Positions 8,523 through 16,741 are shown, counted from the stretch's first letter. The stretch: 64,000 nt of DNA from Prevotella sp. (GCA_016285245.1 JAEEQH010000006.1:1-64000); one strand, 5' to 3'. Made by a program: numbers and translations. The notes: generated from the letters alone by a model not told the origin.

Positions 8523-9758
8523 TTATTCTTCTTCCTCGTCTCCGGGGATAACCCACCAGTCCTTGGGCAATGACTCGCGCTCGGACTGCCAGTCGCAGAA
8601 GGTTCTGAACGCAATGATCATAGGTATTTCGCCCTGCTTGGGGAACGGAATCTCGATGATGACGTCATCGCTGATCATGGTCTTTACCTTAACAGAGATG
8701 TTGTTGGCATTGAAGTCCCAACCAGTAACGGGGAACTCGGCCAGCACCTTATCCCACACGATGGTGCCCTGCGTGTTGTACATGGTCTTGACGTTAAAGC
8801 CATTGGCTACACCCTCAACACTCTTGGTCCAAGTGGTGTTGCCAATCTGCAGGGTGAAGTCGAGCGTACCACCCATGGCGCGGATAACACACTTCTGAGT
8901 ACCGTCCTGAGCCTGCTTGACATCGAAGACAATATCGTTGAAGTCGAAGTCGTCCTTAGCACCCAGGTCTTCCACCATATAGCGCTTCTCGATAGGCATG
9001 GGGTCGGCATCTACTACCATGCAGATCAGATTGCTGTAATCACCCTTGCCAGCGCAGTCGAAACACCAATAGGTACGGCCGTTGACAACGATCTCCTTGT
9101 AGTATTCAAGCTTATAGTCAGCCAGATGGCCTTCTGCTTCCGACTTGTTGCTGTTGTAGCTATAGGCTGCCCAATACACATTCTCGGCGGTGGCCAAATC
9201 CTTGGTGTCGATGTATCGGCCTGAGTTATGAGGCAGATTGCTGGTTGAACCGCTGCCCTTGTCGGCCCAGGAGTCTCTGTTCAGTTTGATGCCGCCAAAA
9301 ACGTCGGTATGCTCACCGTTATAGCAGACGGCCAGCTCAAAGTGCTTGTCGCCATCTGTGTCGCCATGGCCCAGGCTGGGGAACAATTCAACGGCCAGAT
9401 AGGGATTCCAAGGCTTCACCTCGGCCGAAGCGACCATGCTCTTAATCTGGTCTCTGTCGGTCTTGACGTATTTGTTGAAGTGCTGGGGGTATACATTGAT
9501 ACGATCGCATGTCATCGTCTCGCCTGCACGGGTCTTGGCAGCACGGGTATTGGCTGCGCCTGGCAGGGTGGCGAAGTCCCAACTCTGGTCAGCGGCGGGC
9601 TGTCCATACTTGGCCACATAGTTAGCCTTGTACTCATTCTTCTGATTCTCAATCAGGCTGGCCTGATTCTGTTCGATTACGTCAGTATTCGAACAACCTG
9701 CCATAACAATGCCGGCTGCCAGCATCATTATGCTTCTTGTTAATGTCACCTTTTTCAT
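8523..9758 (-). CDS. LruC/DUF4842-type lipoprotein
   Basis: A 411-residue lipoprotein with lipobox VMAGC (Cys22) after a short signal peptide. The C-terminal part carries KDDFDFNDIVFDV around residues 269-280, the acidic D-F-D-F-N-D motif of LruC/DUF4842 domains, which are thought to bind metal, probably calcium. The segment TRAAKTRAGETMTC near residues 71-84 looks like a linker. The C-terminus ends in four glutamates. It is the first of three proteins in the window with this motif; the others are at 28892 and 30175. Predicted to be anchored to the outer membrane. Molecular function unknown. Confidence 0.8.
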   Translation of the reverse strand: MKKVTLTRSIMMLAAGIVMAGCSNTDVIEQNQASLIENQKNEYKANYVAKYGQPAADQSWDFATLPGAANTRAAKTRAGETMTCDRINVYPQHFNKYVKTDRDQIKSMVASAEVKPWNPYLAVELFPSLGHGDTDGDKHFELAVCYNGEHTDVFGGIKLNRDSWADKGSGSTSNLPHNSGRYIDTKDLATAENVYWAAYSYNSNKSEAEGHLADYKLEYYKEIVVNGRTYWCFDCAGKGDYSNLICMVVDADPMPIEKRYMVEDLGAKDDFDFNDIVFDVKQAQDGTQKCVIRAMGGTLDFTLQIGNTTWTKSVEGVANGFNVKTMYNTQGTIVWDKVLAEFPVTGWDFNANNISVKVKTMISDDVIIEIPFPKQGEIPMIIAFRTFCDWQSERESLPKDWWVIPGDEEEE

Positions 9759-9801
9759 AATCTAATGGTTAGAATTTTATGTTGATTTCAATTTCTAAGT
9801 G

Positions 9802-9809
9802 CAAAATTA
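9802..9809 (-). promoter_or_regulatory. -7 box for the LruC lipoprotein gene
   Basis: On the minus strand this reads TAATTTTG, fitting TAnnTTTG, 43 nt before the start codon at 9758. The upstream element is weak (TTG, 22 bp away). Confidence 0.5.
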
Positions 9810-9875
9810 CGAAAAAACCGCGTGGTTTCGGCAATGACCCTCTATCAATTAACCATTATTAACGGTTGAGGGCTG

Positions 9876-9995
9876 TCATTTGACCGCTTCCTTCGCTGCC
9901 TTGAGCATGGCAACCTGCTGTAATGCTTGCTGTCGCGTAGCTCGCGATGATGGACGCCCCAATGAGCGGCGAACCTGCTGTGCAGAGTCCTGCAT
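9876..9995 (-). other. Possible 39-residue ORF or remnant in a 373-nt gap
   Basis: The gap 9759-10131 has no convincing gene. One minus-strand frame gives a 39-residue peptide starting MQDSAQQVRRSLGRPSSRA, rich in Q, R, A and K and predicted helical. It reads like the C-terminus of a real protein, but nothing coding-like precedes it, so it may be a gene remnant or chance. The rest of the gap holds the two promoters listed separately. Confidence 0.25.
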
Positions 9996-10077
9996 GCTCT
10001 GATAGATTAAATCTAGGAAAAGCATCAAAGCAAAAATCGGAAAGTTGCCCGTTTTGGAAAACTTTTTCAAAAAAATA

Positions 10078-10109
10078 TTTGGAAAAGTTGCCGAAAAAGT
10101 GTAACTTTG
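10078..10109 (+). promoter_or_regulatory. Promoter of the gene at 10132
   Basis: -33 TTTG at 10078-10081 and -7 TAACTTTG at 10102-10109 are 20 bp apart, a full Bacteroidota promoter. The start codon is 22 nt after the -7 box. Confidence 0.8.
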
Positions 10110-10131
10110 CAGACAAATTTTTGTTAACATA

Positions 10132-11136
10132 ATGGAAGAGGAAATTAAAGGGATAACAGACACAACCCCAGCCATTAAAAGCAGTAGCGCTGCTGCACCT
10201 CAAATATCATACAGCGCAAAAGAACTTGCCGAGATGTACATGGCATCCCGGGTGGACTTCATGGGTTTGGATTTGGAGGTTGTAACGCTCAACTGGAACC
10301 TAAATTTTATCTACGATTTCCTTTATTGCGTCAGGGATATTGAGGCCATTGATTCCATTAGCCAGTGGCTTGTGTACAGCTGGGTGGACAAACATCACCT
10401 GGAAGACACCTACGACAATCAGAACAACAAGGAACTGAACGAGGAATGCAGCAGGTTTGCTGCTGCCCTTAAGGACATCAAACGTAAGCTGTTACAACGT
10501 TTTGAGAACGAGAGGAACAAACAGTCGTTGGTTGCGAAGATGCTCGAAGGTTATCATCATAACAAAATGACCACTACAACAGCAAAAAAGGCGTCGGCTC
10601 CATCGGAATCAATCCATACGAATAGCCCAGAGTTTACTCAGCAGACGTTGACCAAAAGTCAGGACGGCGATACACCGTCGCCGATACTCATTGAAAACCT
10701 GCCGAAGAATGTCCAGAAGATTATTCTTGTTTCCCAATCGGTGTTTGACGTATTCGTCAAGCAACTCAATGAAGACGCATGGTTGATTGTTGAGCAGGAA
10801 AAGGGGAAGTATTGTGACGCGCTGAGATTCCTGTGCAACTTCTATCATATTACATCACGCGACACAAGCCGCGAAGAGTTTGATGACTTGCTGCATGCAG
10901 TTGTAGAAGCCGTCAAAGGAAAGGGATCTCTTGTCAGTTCCATGGGAAGATGCAAATACACCACCACCAAAACTATCTCCAGCAGCTACAAATACTATGC
11001 CAGCCCAGTTCATGAGCATAGAAAGAAGATTTGGCAGCTAATTAACGACTGTGAACCTTTGGAAGAGTCGCTAAAGCCTGTCATTGAGGCGATGAAACAA
11101 GAGGAGATGGCCGCCACTCAAAATAATCAGGGTTAA
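10132..11136 (+). CDS. Unrecognised 334-residue cytoplasmic protein
   Basis: I do not recognise a family. There is no signal peptide or membrane segment. Residues about 25-140 form an all-helical, charged domain (YSAKELAEMYMASRVDFMGLD, then KRKLLQRFENERNK). A Ser/Thr-rich linker (about 143-185) leads to a second helical part with VFDVFVKQLNEDAWLIVEQ and a Lys/Ser/Thr/Tyr stretch near residue 285. The two-domain layout and a good promoter support it as a real gene. The codon and base use is slightly AT-richer than its neighbours. It precedes the BT4734-like/DUF3987/HU block, so a link to that module is possible but unproven. Confidence 0.6.
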   Translation: MEEEIKGITDTTPAIKSSSAAAPQISYSAKELAEMYMASRVDFMGLDLEVVTLNWNLNFIYDFLYCVRDIEAIDSISQWLVYSWVDKHHLEDTYDNQNNKELNEECSRFAAALKDIKRKLLQRFENERNKQSLVAKMLEGYHHNKMTTTTAKKASAPSESIHTNSPEFTQQTLTKSQDGDTPSPILIENLPKNVQKIILVSQSVFDVFVKQLNEDAWLIVEQEKGKYCDALRFLCNFYHITSRDTSREEFDDLLHAVVEAVKGKGSLVSSMGRCKYTTTKTISSSYKYYASPVHEHRKKIWQLINDCEPLEESLKPVIEAMKQEEMAATQNNQG

Positions 11137-11146
11137 TATCCAACTT

Positions 11147-11174
11147 GAAATCTGTGATATTTTTGACAGATTTC
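11147..11174 (+). terminator. Possible weak terminator hairpin
   Basis: A perfect 9-bp stem (GAAATCTGT against ACAGATTTC) starts 11 nt after the stop codon at 11136. It has no following T run, so a terminator role is uncertain. The remainder of 11175-11365 shows no gene, only a weak TATCTTTA promoter-like box near 11341. Confidence 0.35.
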
Positions 11175-11365
11175 GTGAAAAATTTGAAATCGGTGAAAAC
11201 TTTGAGAGCGAAAAGTCTTATTTCGCTATTAACCCGTTTTTTTCTTATATTTTTGCACCATCTTCTTAGGCACGTAGCCGCGTGCTCATCATGAAGTGGT
11301 GGTTAGGACACCGTCGGCAAGGTTACCCCAAGACTACTTTGTATCTTTAAAGTACAAGAACGTTT

Positions 11366-11998
11366 ATGAACAAGTTTTTTGTTTCTTTTTTCAAGGGACC
11401 TATCTGGAACAAGTTTCCGAAGAAGACGGTGAGTCTGTTCTGGGTGTGGCTGTACGTCACAATGAAGTATCTGCAGATGGGGCCTGACCAAGACCGTGAT
11501 ATTGGTCTGATGAGCAAGACGGAGTGTCTGCGTCGCATACAGGGTGACGAGGCTCAGCGTGACTATAAGGGCCGGAACCTCGACTACTTCACGCCGGGCG
11601 GCGTGTACTCTTATTGTGCCGACAGTTCGCTTGTCGAGGCTTCGGGTATGTTGTGTGTTGACTGCGACCACCTGGACGACGACAGTCCTCAGATGAAGCG
11701 CAGAATCACACCCGAGGAGATGAAGCGCCTATTGCTGGCTGACCCTTACTGGGGTGAGCGTACGCTGATGATGTTTACCTCGCCGCGAGGCCACGGCTTG
11801 AAATGGCTGGTCGAGATAGACCTCTCGAAGTGCGACTACGGCACATGGTTCAACGCAATTCGGAATTATCTCCTCGCGACTTACGGTTTCGGGGAGAAGC
11901 AGATTGACTCGACTGTTGCCAACCAGAGCCATGCCTGCTACATTTCTTACGATCTCGACGCGTATCTGCGTGGCGACCTTTACGAATTTTTCATTTAA
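11366..11998 (+). CDS. BT4734/BF3469-like protein (VirE N-terminal type domain)
   Basis: A 210-residue protein matching the N-terminal domain seen in Bacteroides BT4734/BF3469 proteins and in VirE-annotated proteins. Recognisable pieces are VSLFWVWLYV (about residues 22-31), LDYFTPGGVYSYC (67-79), LCVDCDHLDD (91-100), MFTSPRGHGLKW (132-143) and QSHACYISYDLDA (187-199). The acidic and histidine motifs recall archaeo-eukaryotic primase-like folds, but that is inference. The DUF3987 protein starts 14 nt downstream; in other Bacteroidales the two are often one protein or adjacent genes. Despite the name there is no evidence here for a type IV secretion effector. Molecular role unknown. Confidence 0.8.
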   Translation: MNKFFVSFFKGPIWNKFPKKTVSLFWVWLYVTMKYLQMGPDQDRDIGLMSKTECLRRIQGDEAQRDYKGRNLDYFTPGGVYSYCADSSLVEASGMLCVDCDHLDDDSPQMKRRITPEEMKRLLLADPYWGERTLMMFTSPRGHGLKWLVEIDLSKCDYGTWFNAIRNYLLATYGFGEKQIDSTVANQSHACYISYDLDAYLRGDLYEFFI

Positions 11999-12012
11999 GA
12001 ATCAGTAAGTTT

Positions 12013-13977
12013 ATGGATAATACATCTTTCGATCCGATGGCTTGGGCGGCTCAGTCTGCCCAGCCTCATACAGACAACGAGGTGAAAGCCTCTGGTATAT
12101 CAACAACCCCTTCTGGGAGGTCGGCCGATTTTTCGGCCGGCCCTCCCACCGACGACCGGGAGAAGATTCTGGCCGTCGGACAGGAGCTGCTCCAGATGGG
12201 GGCGAATATCGCCGAGTCATATAGCGACTGGCTGCGACTGGGGTTCGCCCTTGCCGACGGTCTGGGTGCTGAGGGTCGCGACTTGTTCCACCAGCTGTCG
12301 GCTCAGAGCACGAAGTACAACGAGGCACGCTGTGAGAAGAAGTGGCAGCAATGTCTGGCCAGGAGTAATGGACGCACCACCATCAAAACTTTTTACTTTA
12401 TGGCCCAGCAGGCAGGGGTCGACCTCAGCGAGATGGGTAGGAGGTTTCCCTCAAACCCTCAATTCCCCCAACCTGAGGGAGAAGAACTGGAATACATAGG
12501 AATGGTACTTTCCGAAGATTCCAATAGTTTACCGCAGGGTGAGGGAAGTGGGGGAATGAGGGAAAGTCCAGTCGACGGCTATGGGAACGATGCTGGCGAC
12601 AGCGGTGGCTACTCGGAAACTTTTTCTGACAAAATCAGTCTTGATGACCTGCCGCCCATCGTGCATGATGCCGCAGAGACACAGACCACCGCCGAGGGAC
12701 GCGACAAGATGATTCTGGGTACGCTCGACTGTCTGTCGGGCGCTACACCGGGTGTCTATGGTGTCTATGACAACCGGCGCGTCTACCCACCATTTTATAC
12801 CATCATCTCGGCACCTGCCGCTGCCGACAAGGGACAGTTGACAGCCTGCCGACAGTTGCTGATGCCCATACAGCGCGAACTGGAGCAGCAGAACCAGAAG
12901 GCACAGGAGGACTACCAGCAGCAGATGGCCGAGTACGCGGCTCTCGACAAGCAGCGTCGCGCCTCCACGCCACAGCCCAAGGAGCCGCCCTACCGTTCGG
13001 TGTTCATTCCCGCCAACTCGTCGGCCACCGCCACCTATCAGGCGCTCAGCGACAATCATGGGTGGGGCACCATCTTCGAGACCGAGGCCGATACCATGAC
13101 ACAGGCCTTGAAGTCGGACTACGGTGACTACAGCTCAGGCCTAAGGGCGGCCTTTCACCATGAGCCCATCTGCTACAGCCGCCGCAAGGAGCAGGAGCGT
13201 GTCAACATCTACTGCCCGCGGCTGGCCGTCCTGCTCACCTGTACGCCAGGACAGATACCAGCCCTGCTGCCGTCGTGCGAGAACGGACTGGGCTCGCGCT
13301 TCCTGTTCTATAATCTCAAGCGCAACCTCTGTTGGCGTAATGTCTTCGAGCGCCACGACAAGACACTCGACGACCAGATGGCAGAGCTGGGCGAACGCTT
13401 CCTACGCATCTACCACGCCCTCCATCAGCACAAGGACCATCCCCTGGAGTTCCGCCTCAGCCAAGAGCAGGAGCAGGAGTTTAACCGCTTCTTTGAGGGG
13501 CTGCAACTGGAACAGGTCGGTCTTCATGGCGACGATCTCATTGCCTTCGTACGCCGTCTGGGGCTGGTGTGCTTCCGCCTGGCTATGATGCTCACGGTGC
13601 TGCGCCATGAGACGCTATCGCCCATGTTCGACCCGCTGTCGCAGTCGCTGATATGTTCCGACCATGATTTCCGCACAGCCATGACCATCGCCAACTGTCT
13701 CATCAACCACACCGCCCATGTCTATACCAATCTCGTGCCCCACGATGACAAGGCACAGGCCCTAGCGAGTGGAATGACAGCAGCTGAGAAACGACTCTAC
13801 GACGCCCTCGGCAAGGACTTCATAACCGCTGATGCCCGACAGGCAGCCGCGAATCTTGGCATACCATGGAAGACAGCTGAGCGATACCTTGGCAACTTTA
13901 CCAGTCGCTACCATGTCGTCCAGCGTATTAAGAATGGGCAATATCAGAAAAAGGTGCCGAACAACACGCCAGTCTGA
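12013..13977 (+). CDS. PriCT-2/DUF3987 protein
   Basis: A 654-residue protein. Residues about 53-130 (LQMGANIAESYSDWLRLGFA...CEKKWQQCL) match the primase C-terminal-2 domain. From about 210 to the end it matches DUF3987, with a degenerate P-loop SAPAAADKGQL (Lys273) and the segment VLLTCTPGQIPALLP...GLGSRFLFY. The P-loop lacks the usual glycines, so ATP binding is uncertain. The family usually sits with VirE-N proteins and HU-like proteins in Bacteroidales, as here. Two repeat-like DNA segments lie in the reading frame in linkers: at residues 35-45, and at 145-185 between the two domains. A terminator follows the stop codon. Function unknown, probably in nucleic-acid metabolism. Confidence 0.85.
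   Translation: MDNTSFDPMAWAAQSAQPHTDNEVKASGISTTPSGRSADFSAGPPTDDREKILAVGQELLQMGANIAESYSDWLRLGFALADGLGAEGRDLFHQLSAQSTKYNEARCEKKWQQCLARSNGRTTIKTFYFMAQQAGVDLSEMGRRFPSNPQFPQPEGEELEYIGMVLSEDSNSLPQGEGSGGMRESPVDGYGNDAGDSGGYSETFSDKISLDDLPPIVHDAAETQTTAEGRDKMILGTLDCLSGATPGVYGVYDNRRVYPPFYTIISAPAAADKGQLTACRQLLMPIQRELEQQNQKAQEDYQQQMAEYAALDKQRRASTPQPKEPPYRSVFIPANSSATATYQALSDNHGWGTIFETEADTMTQALKSDYGDYSSGLRAAFHHEPICYSRRKEQERVNIYCPRLAVLLTCTPGQIPALLPSCENGLGSRFLFYNLKRNLCWRNVFERHDKTLDDQMAELGERFLRIYHALHQHKDHPLEFRLSQEQEQEFNRFFEGLQLEQVGLHGDDLIAFVRRLGLVCFRLAMMLTVLRHETLSPMFDPLSQSLICSDHDFRTAMTIANCLINHTAHVYTNLVPHDDKAQALASGMTAAEKRLYDALGKDFITADARQAAANLGIPWKTAERYLGNFTSRYHVVQRIKNGQYQKKVPNNTPV
12115..12147 (+). repeat. Strong hairpin inside the DUF3987 coding region
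   Basis: GGGAGGTCGGCCGA pairs with TCGGCCGGCCCTCCC, leaving one extra base. It is GC-rich and encodes only the linker at residues 35-45, before the PriCT-2 domain. Confidence 0.75.
12445..12565 (+). repeat. Inverted repeat pair in the linker between PriCT-2 and DUF3987
   Basis: The left arm (12445-12474) contains TTTCCCTCA and ATTCCCCCA; the right arm (12541-12565) contains their complements, TGGGGGAAT being only slightly altered and TGAGGGAAA exact. The whole stretch encodes the Gly/Glu/Pro-rich interdomain linker and stays in frame. Confidence 0.65.
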
Positions 13978-13993
13978 CCGTTCTCTCTTCAAT

Positions 13994-14027
13994 AAGAGCC
14001 ACCTATCGTCTGATAAGTGGCTCTTTT
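13994..14027 (+). terminator. Intrinsic terminator after the DUF3987 gene
   Basis: A 9-bp stem (AAGAGCCAC against GTGGCTCTT) followed by TTTT, 17 nt after the stop codon. Confidence 0.85.
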
Positions 14028-14092
14028 CGTGAAATACCCGCCACCTATTTTGAAATAACCGCCACTAATTTTACAACCACAGATTATTTATT

Positions 14093-14246
14093 CAACCACG
14101 AATTACACGAATTACACGAATTAAGTGCACAGCGGAACCGACCCCGTTGTGCACTTTTTTCTTGTTACACAGCGGAACCGACCCCGTTGTGCACTTAACT
14201 CTGTGCGCAGCCAAAAAAATTCGTGAAATTCGTGTAATTCGTGGTT
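14093..14246. repeat. Intergenic inverted-repeat element with two internal hairpins
   Basis: This fills most of the 430-nt gap 13978-14407. The outer arms are CAACCACGAATTACACGAAT... and its complement ending in ATTCGTGTAATTCGTGGTT, a layout like small non-autonomous elements. Inside are two near-identical 28-30 nt units (14125-14154 and 14167-14194). The first folds into an 11-bp stem: GTGCACA plus GCGG against CCGT plus TGTGCAC. The right arm begins GCGCAGCCAAAA, shared with the element at 46621. Upstream, 14030-14072 holds an imperfect direct repeat of GAAATAxCCGCCAC. The gap has no gene. Confidence 0.85.
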
Positions 14247-14285
14247 AAAAAAAAGATATTCTTGGTCAAAATAGTTGCGAAAAAA

Positions 14286-14317
14286 TTTGGCAGTCTCAGG
14301 AAATTTTTGTACCTTTG
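14286..14317 (+). promoter_or_regulatory. Promoter of the HU-like gene
   Basis: -33 TTTG (14286-14289) and -7 TACCTTTG (14310-14317) with 20 bp between them. It gives a 5' leader of about 85 nt, within which a short ATG frame at 14392 overlaps the HU start out of frame. Confidence 0.85.
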
Positions 14318-14407
14318 TAACGTATTCAAGAGCTCAGGATAACAAGCGGTAGCGGCTGGCCGGAGTAATCAGTCGCAGAGTATCTAACACCATGAAAAAT
14401 TACAACT

Positions 14408-14911
14408 ATGGTAGAACTGAACGTTTATCAGAACAACAACCAGACTTCTGAGTTTTACAAGAAGTGGTACGCACGCGCCTCGTACAAGGAGCAGATTGAC
14501 CTGAACGGCCTGGCAAAGCTGCTGAAGACGCACAACACGAACTGGTCGGAAGGTGCCCTGGTGGGTGTCCTGAAGGACATGGTCAAGGAGATCCGCGAGC
14601 AGACGCTCAACGGCAACACGGTGAAGATTGACGACCTGGCGATTTTCAAGTGCTCGGTGGAGTCGCAGCCCGTGAACACGCTGTACGACGCCCAGAACGA
14701 CATCGTCATCAAGGCTGTCATCGGTCCGAAGACTGCCCGCGACCCGAAGACGGGTCTGATGAAGCCCACGGGCAACGCGGTGAAGAACATCAAGCTCCTG
14801 GCGCAGGCCACCGGCGAGTACACGCGCGCCGAACTGAACAAGGACGCCGTACTGGGATGGACGGACCTGGCGCAGTCGCAGATTGATGCTGCGAAGCAGC
14901 CGGAGCCCTAA
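14408..14911 (+). CDS. HU-related DNA-binding protein
   Basis: A 167-residue protein of the HU-related family common in Bacteroidales, longer than classical HU (about 90 residues). The N-terminal part carries ARASYKEQIDLNGLAKLLK (from about residue 23) and KDMVKEIREQTLNGNTVKID (from about 57), matching the helical body and start of the beta-arm of HU-like folds. The C-terminal stretch AVLGWTDLAQSQIDAAKQ is variable in the family. It likely binds DNA as a dimer. It follows the DUF3987 gene but has its own promoter, and it is convergent with the CxxC/BACON lipoprotein across a shared terminator. Confidence 0.85.
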   Translation: MVELNVYQNNNQTSEFYKKWYARASYKEQIDLNGLAKLLKTHNTNWSEGALVGVLKDMVKEIREQTLNGNTVKIDDLAIFKCSVESQPVNTLYDAQNDIVIKAVIGPKTARDPKTGLMKPTGNAVKNIKLLAQATGEYTRAELNKDAVLGWTDLAQSQIDAAKQPEP

Positions 14912-14925
14912 CGCGGCCAGCGGCC

Positions 14926-14963
14926 GCGCAGCCGAGATAAGAGATAAGAGATATTGGCTGCGC
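14926..14963. repeat. Hairpin with GCGCAGCC arms
   Basis: A perfect 8-bp stem (GCGCAGCC against GGCTGCGC) around a loop with GAGATAA repeated. The GCGCAGCC motif also begins the right arms of the elements at 14093 and 46621, which suggests a shared family. Confidence 0.6.
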
Positions 14964-14971
14964 ATGAAAAA

Positions 14972-15004
14972 ACCTCACGACGGGAGCGATTCCCGCCGTG
15001 AGGT
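14972..15004. terminator. Bidirectional terminator
   Basis: A 14-bp stem with one mismatch (ACCTCACGACGGGA against TCCCGCCGTGAGGT), preceded by A and followed by T-rich sequence, between the convergent HU-like and BACON lipoprotein genes. Confidence 0.9.
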
Positions 15005-15019
15005 CTTATATTAAACGGT

Positions 15020-16666
15020 CTAGTAGATGACGTGAATGGAGAACGAATAATAGTCACTGTAGTCCCAGACGTTGACTATGTAATGGTTATCTTCAGCATC
15101 GTAAGCCTCGTAGGCTGCCAGTTCGTGGTCTAACGTCGTCTCCTTTTCGGCTAGGGCGATGCCCAGGTTGTACCTGAAGTCCTGCAGGATGCGGTTCAGG
15201 TAGCCTTTGTAGTCGGCGGGCTTCGTCAGTTTCATGCTATAGTTCAGCGAGCGGATGTATTTCGCTATGGTGACGTCCATCGTGAAGAATGTCAGTCCCT
15301 GATACGTCCAGTTGCTGAGTGAGGGGTTGTCGAAGACGTATACGTTGAAGGTGTACCAGTCGGGCATGCTGGATTCGTACTCGCGGATGGCGTAGACTTT
15401 GGAGACAGCATTCCTGAGGCTATAAAAACTGTAGGTCTTTATGCTCAGGTCGATGGTGCCTAAGGGATACTCCAAGATAGTCTTCAGCTGGTTCAGGGCT
15501 TCGGCGCTCTCGGCCTGGGCCACGCGGACGTCGACGGAAGCCTCGCCCGAAGCGTCCTCGATGGTCAGGACGGCATAGCGGGGCCATGCGGTATAGGCCG
15601 ATCCGCTGACGGAGATGGTGGCGTCGCCGCTGCCGCTGGCGGGTGAGAACTTCAGCCAGGATTCGTCGGCACGGACGGTCCACGACGAGTTCGAGGAGAT
15701 GCTGAAGGACTGCGAGCCGCCGCTGCTAGAGATGAAGAGGGTCGTCGGCTCCACGGTCAGCCTGAGGGCTTCGCCTATCTGCTGCACCTTGATGGTCTGG
15801 CTGGACTTCCCGCAGGCGAAGGTTATGACACCGTCGCGCTGAGAGGCCGTGGCGTTCTTGGCTGCGGTGAGGGTGACGGTGGCGTCGCCCTTGCCCGAAG
15901 CGCGCGAGCAGCTGATCCAGTCGGCATCGGCCGATACCGTCCAGTCCGCCGTACAGTGGACTAGCACCCTCTCGGTACCGCCAGCCTCGGTGAAGGCAAA
16001 GCTCTGCACGCTCTCCTCGCCGCTGCCCTTGCACGCCGCGCACCTGCCGTCTTGGTTAGTACACGTCTGACAATGGCCGTCGCCACCGCACGTGGAGCAG
16101 ACGGGGTCTCCGTAGCAGGTCGGGCAGATGCCCCTGCCGTAGCAATGGCTGCAGTCGCCACTGCCGTTACACGACGAACACTTCTTGAAGTAGTTGCCGC
16201 CGCAATAGTGGCATATTCGGGTGCCGTTACAGGACGTGCACTTCTGGGTGCCATACATTCCCGTGCCCACGCACTTGCCGCAATAGCCGGGTTTCGACAT
16301 ACACCAGGTGCAGTTGGAGCCGCCTTTGCCATAGCAGCTCCTGCACTCCTTGCTGCCGTAGCACCAGTCGCACTCGCCCGAACCGCCGCAGTCGCTGCAG
16401 TACTCGCCCGTGCCCTTGCACCGCTTGCAGCCCTTTCCCGTGCCTTTGCAGTCGACACAGAGCTTCGTGCCGTCGCACGTGGCGCACGCCCGCATCAGCA
16501 ACAGCGTTCCAGCGGGGGTCTGCGTCTCGTCCTTACTCTCCTTCGAGGGCTCGTCCTTCTCCTCGTAGACGGGGTCGTCATCATTGTCACCGCCGCAGGC
16601 AGTAAATGTGCATACCACGGCACAGGCCGCGAGTATCATCGTCAGGTAAAACAAATGCTTTTTCAT
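15020..16666 (-). CDS. CxxC-rich lipoprotein with two BACON domains
   Basis: A 548-residue lipoprotein (lipobox FTAC, Cys24) with an acidic linker at about 26-50. Residues about 57-225 contain sixteen CxxC pairs (32 cysteines), many as CxxCxGxG or CxxCxGSG, the pattern of the DnaJ zinc-binding domain. DnaJ itself has four pairs. Two BACON domains follow: one with WTVSADADWISCSRASGKGD, one with WTVRADESWLKFSPASGSGD. A C-terminal domain of about 150 residues is not recognised. BACON domains occur in Bacteroidota surface glycan-binding proteins. Four pairs bind two zinc ions in DnaJ, so up to eight ions are conceivable, or the cysteines form disulfides; this is inference. It is a monocistronic gene. 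Confidence 0.85.
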   Translation of the reverse strand: MKKHLFYLTMILAACAVVCTFTACGGDNDDDPVYEEKDEPSKESKDETQTPAGTLLLMRACATCDGTKLCVDCKGTGKGCKRCKGTGEYCSDCGGSGECDWCYGSKECRSCYGKGGSNCTWCMSKPGYCGKCVGTGMYGTQKCTSCNGTRICHYCGGNYFKKCSSCNGSGDCSHCYGRGICPTCYGDPVCSTCGGDGHCQTCTNQDGRCAACKGSGEESVQSFAFTEAGGTERVLVHCTADWTVSADADWISCSRASGKGDATVTLTAAKNATASQRDGVITFACGKSSQTIKVQQIGEALRLTVEPTTLFISSSGGSQSFSISSNSSWTVRADESWLKFSPASGSGDATISVSGSAYTAWPRYAVLTIEDASGEASVDVRVAQAESAEALNQLKTILEYPLGTIDLSIKTYSFYSLRNAVSKVYAIREYESSMPDWYTFNVYVFDNPSLSNWTYQGLTFFTMDVTIAKYIRSLNYSMKLTKPADYKGYLNRILQDFRYNLGIALAEKETTLDHELAAYEAYDAEDNHYIVNVWDYSDYYSFSIHVIY

Positions 16667-16709
16667 AGTCGGTGTTAGTATAATAAGTTGAATAGATTGT
16701 GTTACGCCG

Positions 16710-16741
16710 CAAAGATAGGAAGAATAACCGAAAGTTCCAAA
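16710..16741 (-). promoter_or_regulatory. Promoter of the CxxC/BACON lipoprotein
   Basis: Minus strand: -33 TTTG (16738-16741) and -7 TATCTTTG (16710-16717) with 20 bp spacing; the leader is about 40 nt. Confidence 0.8.

Noticed and set aside
9859..10203. Minus-strand frames of 99 and 114 residues upstream of the gene at 10132
   Set aside because: Most of their length covers the promoter and AT-rich DNA; only the last 39 residues look protein-like, and these are listed with low confidence.
11366..13977. VirE-like name suggesting type IV secretion or a plasmid
   Set aside because: Only the BT4734-type domain is present; no mobilisation, conjugation or integrase genes occur in the window.
14392..14451. 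19-codon leader frame overlapping the HU-like start
   Set aside because: It starts with ATG and could be a leader peptide, but it has no family-like sequence or attenuator structure, so it is not listed as a gene.
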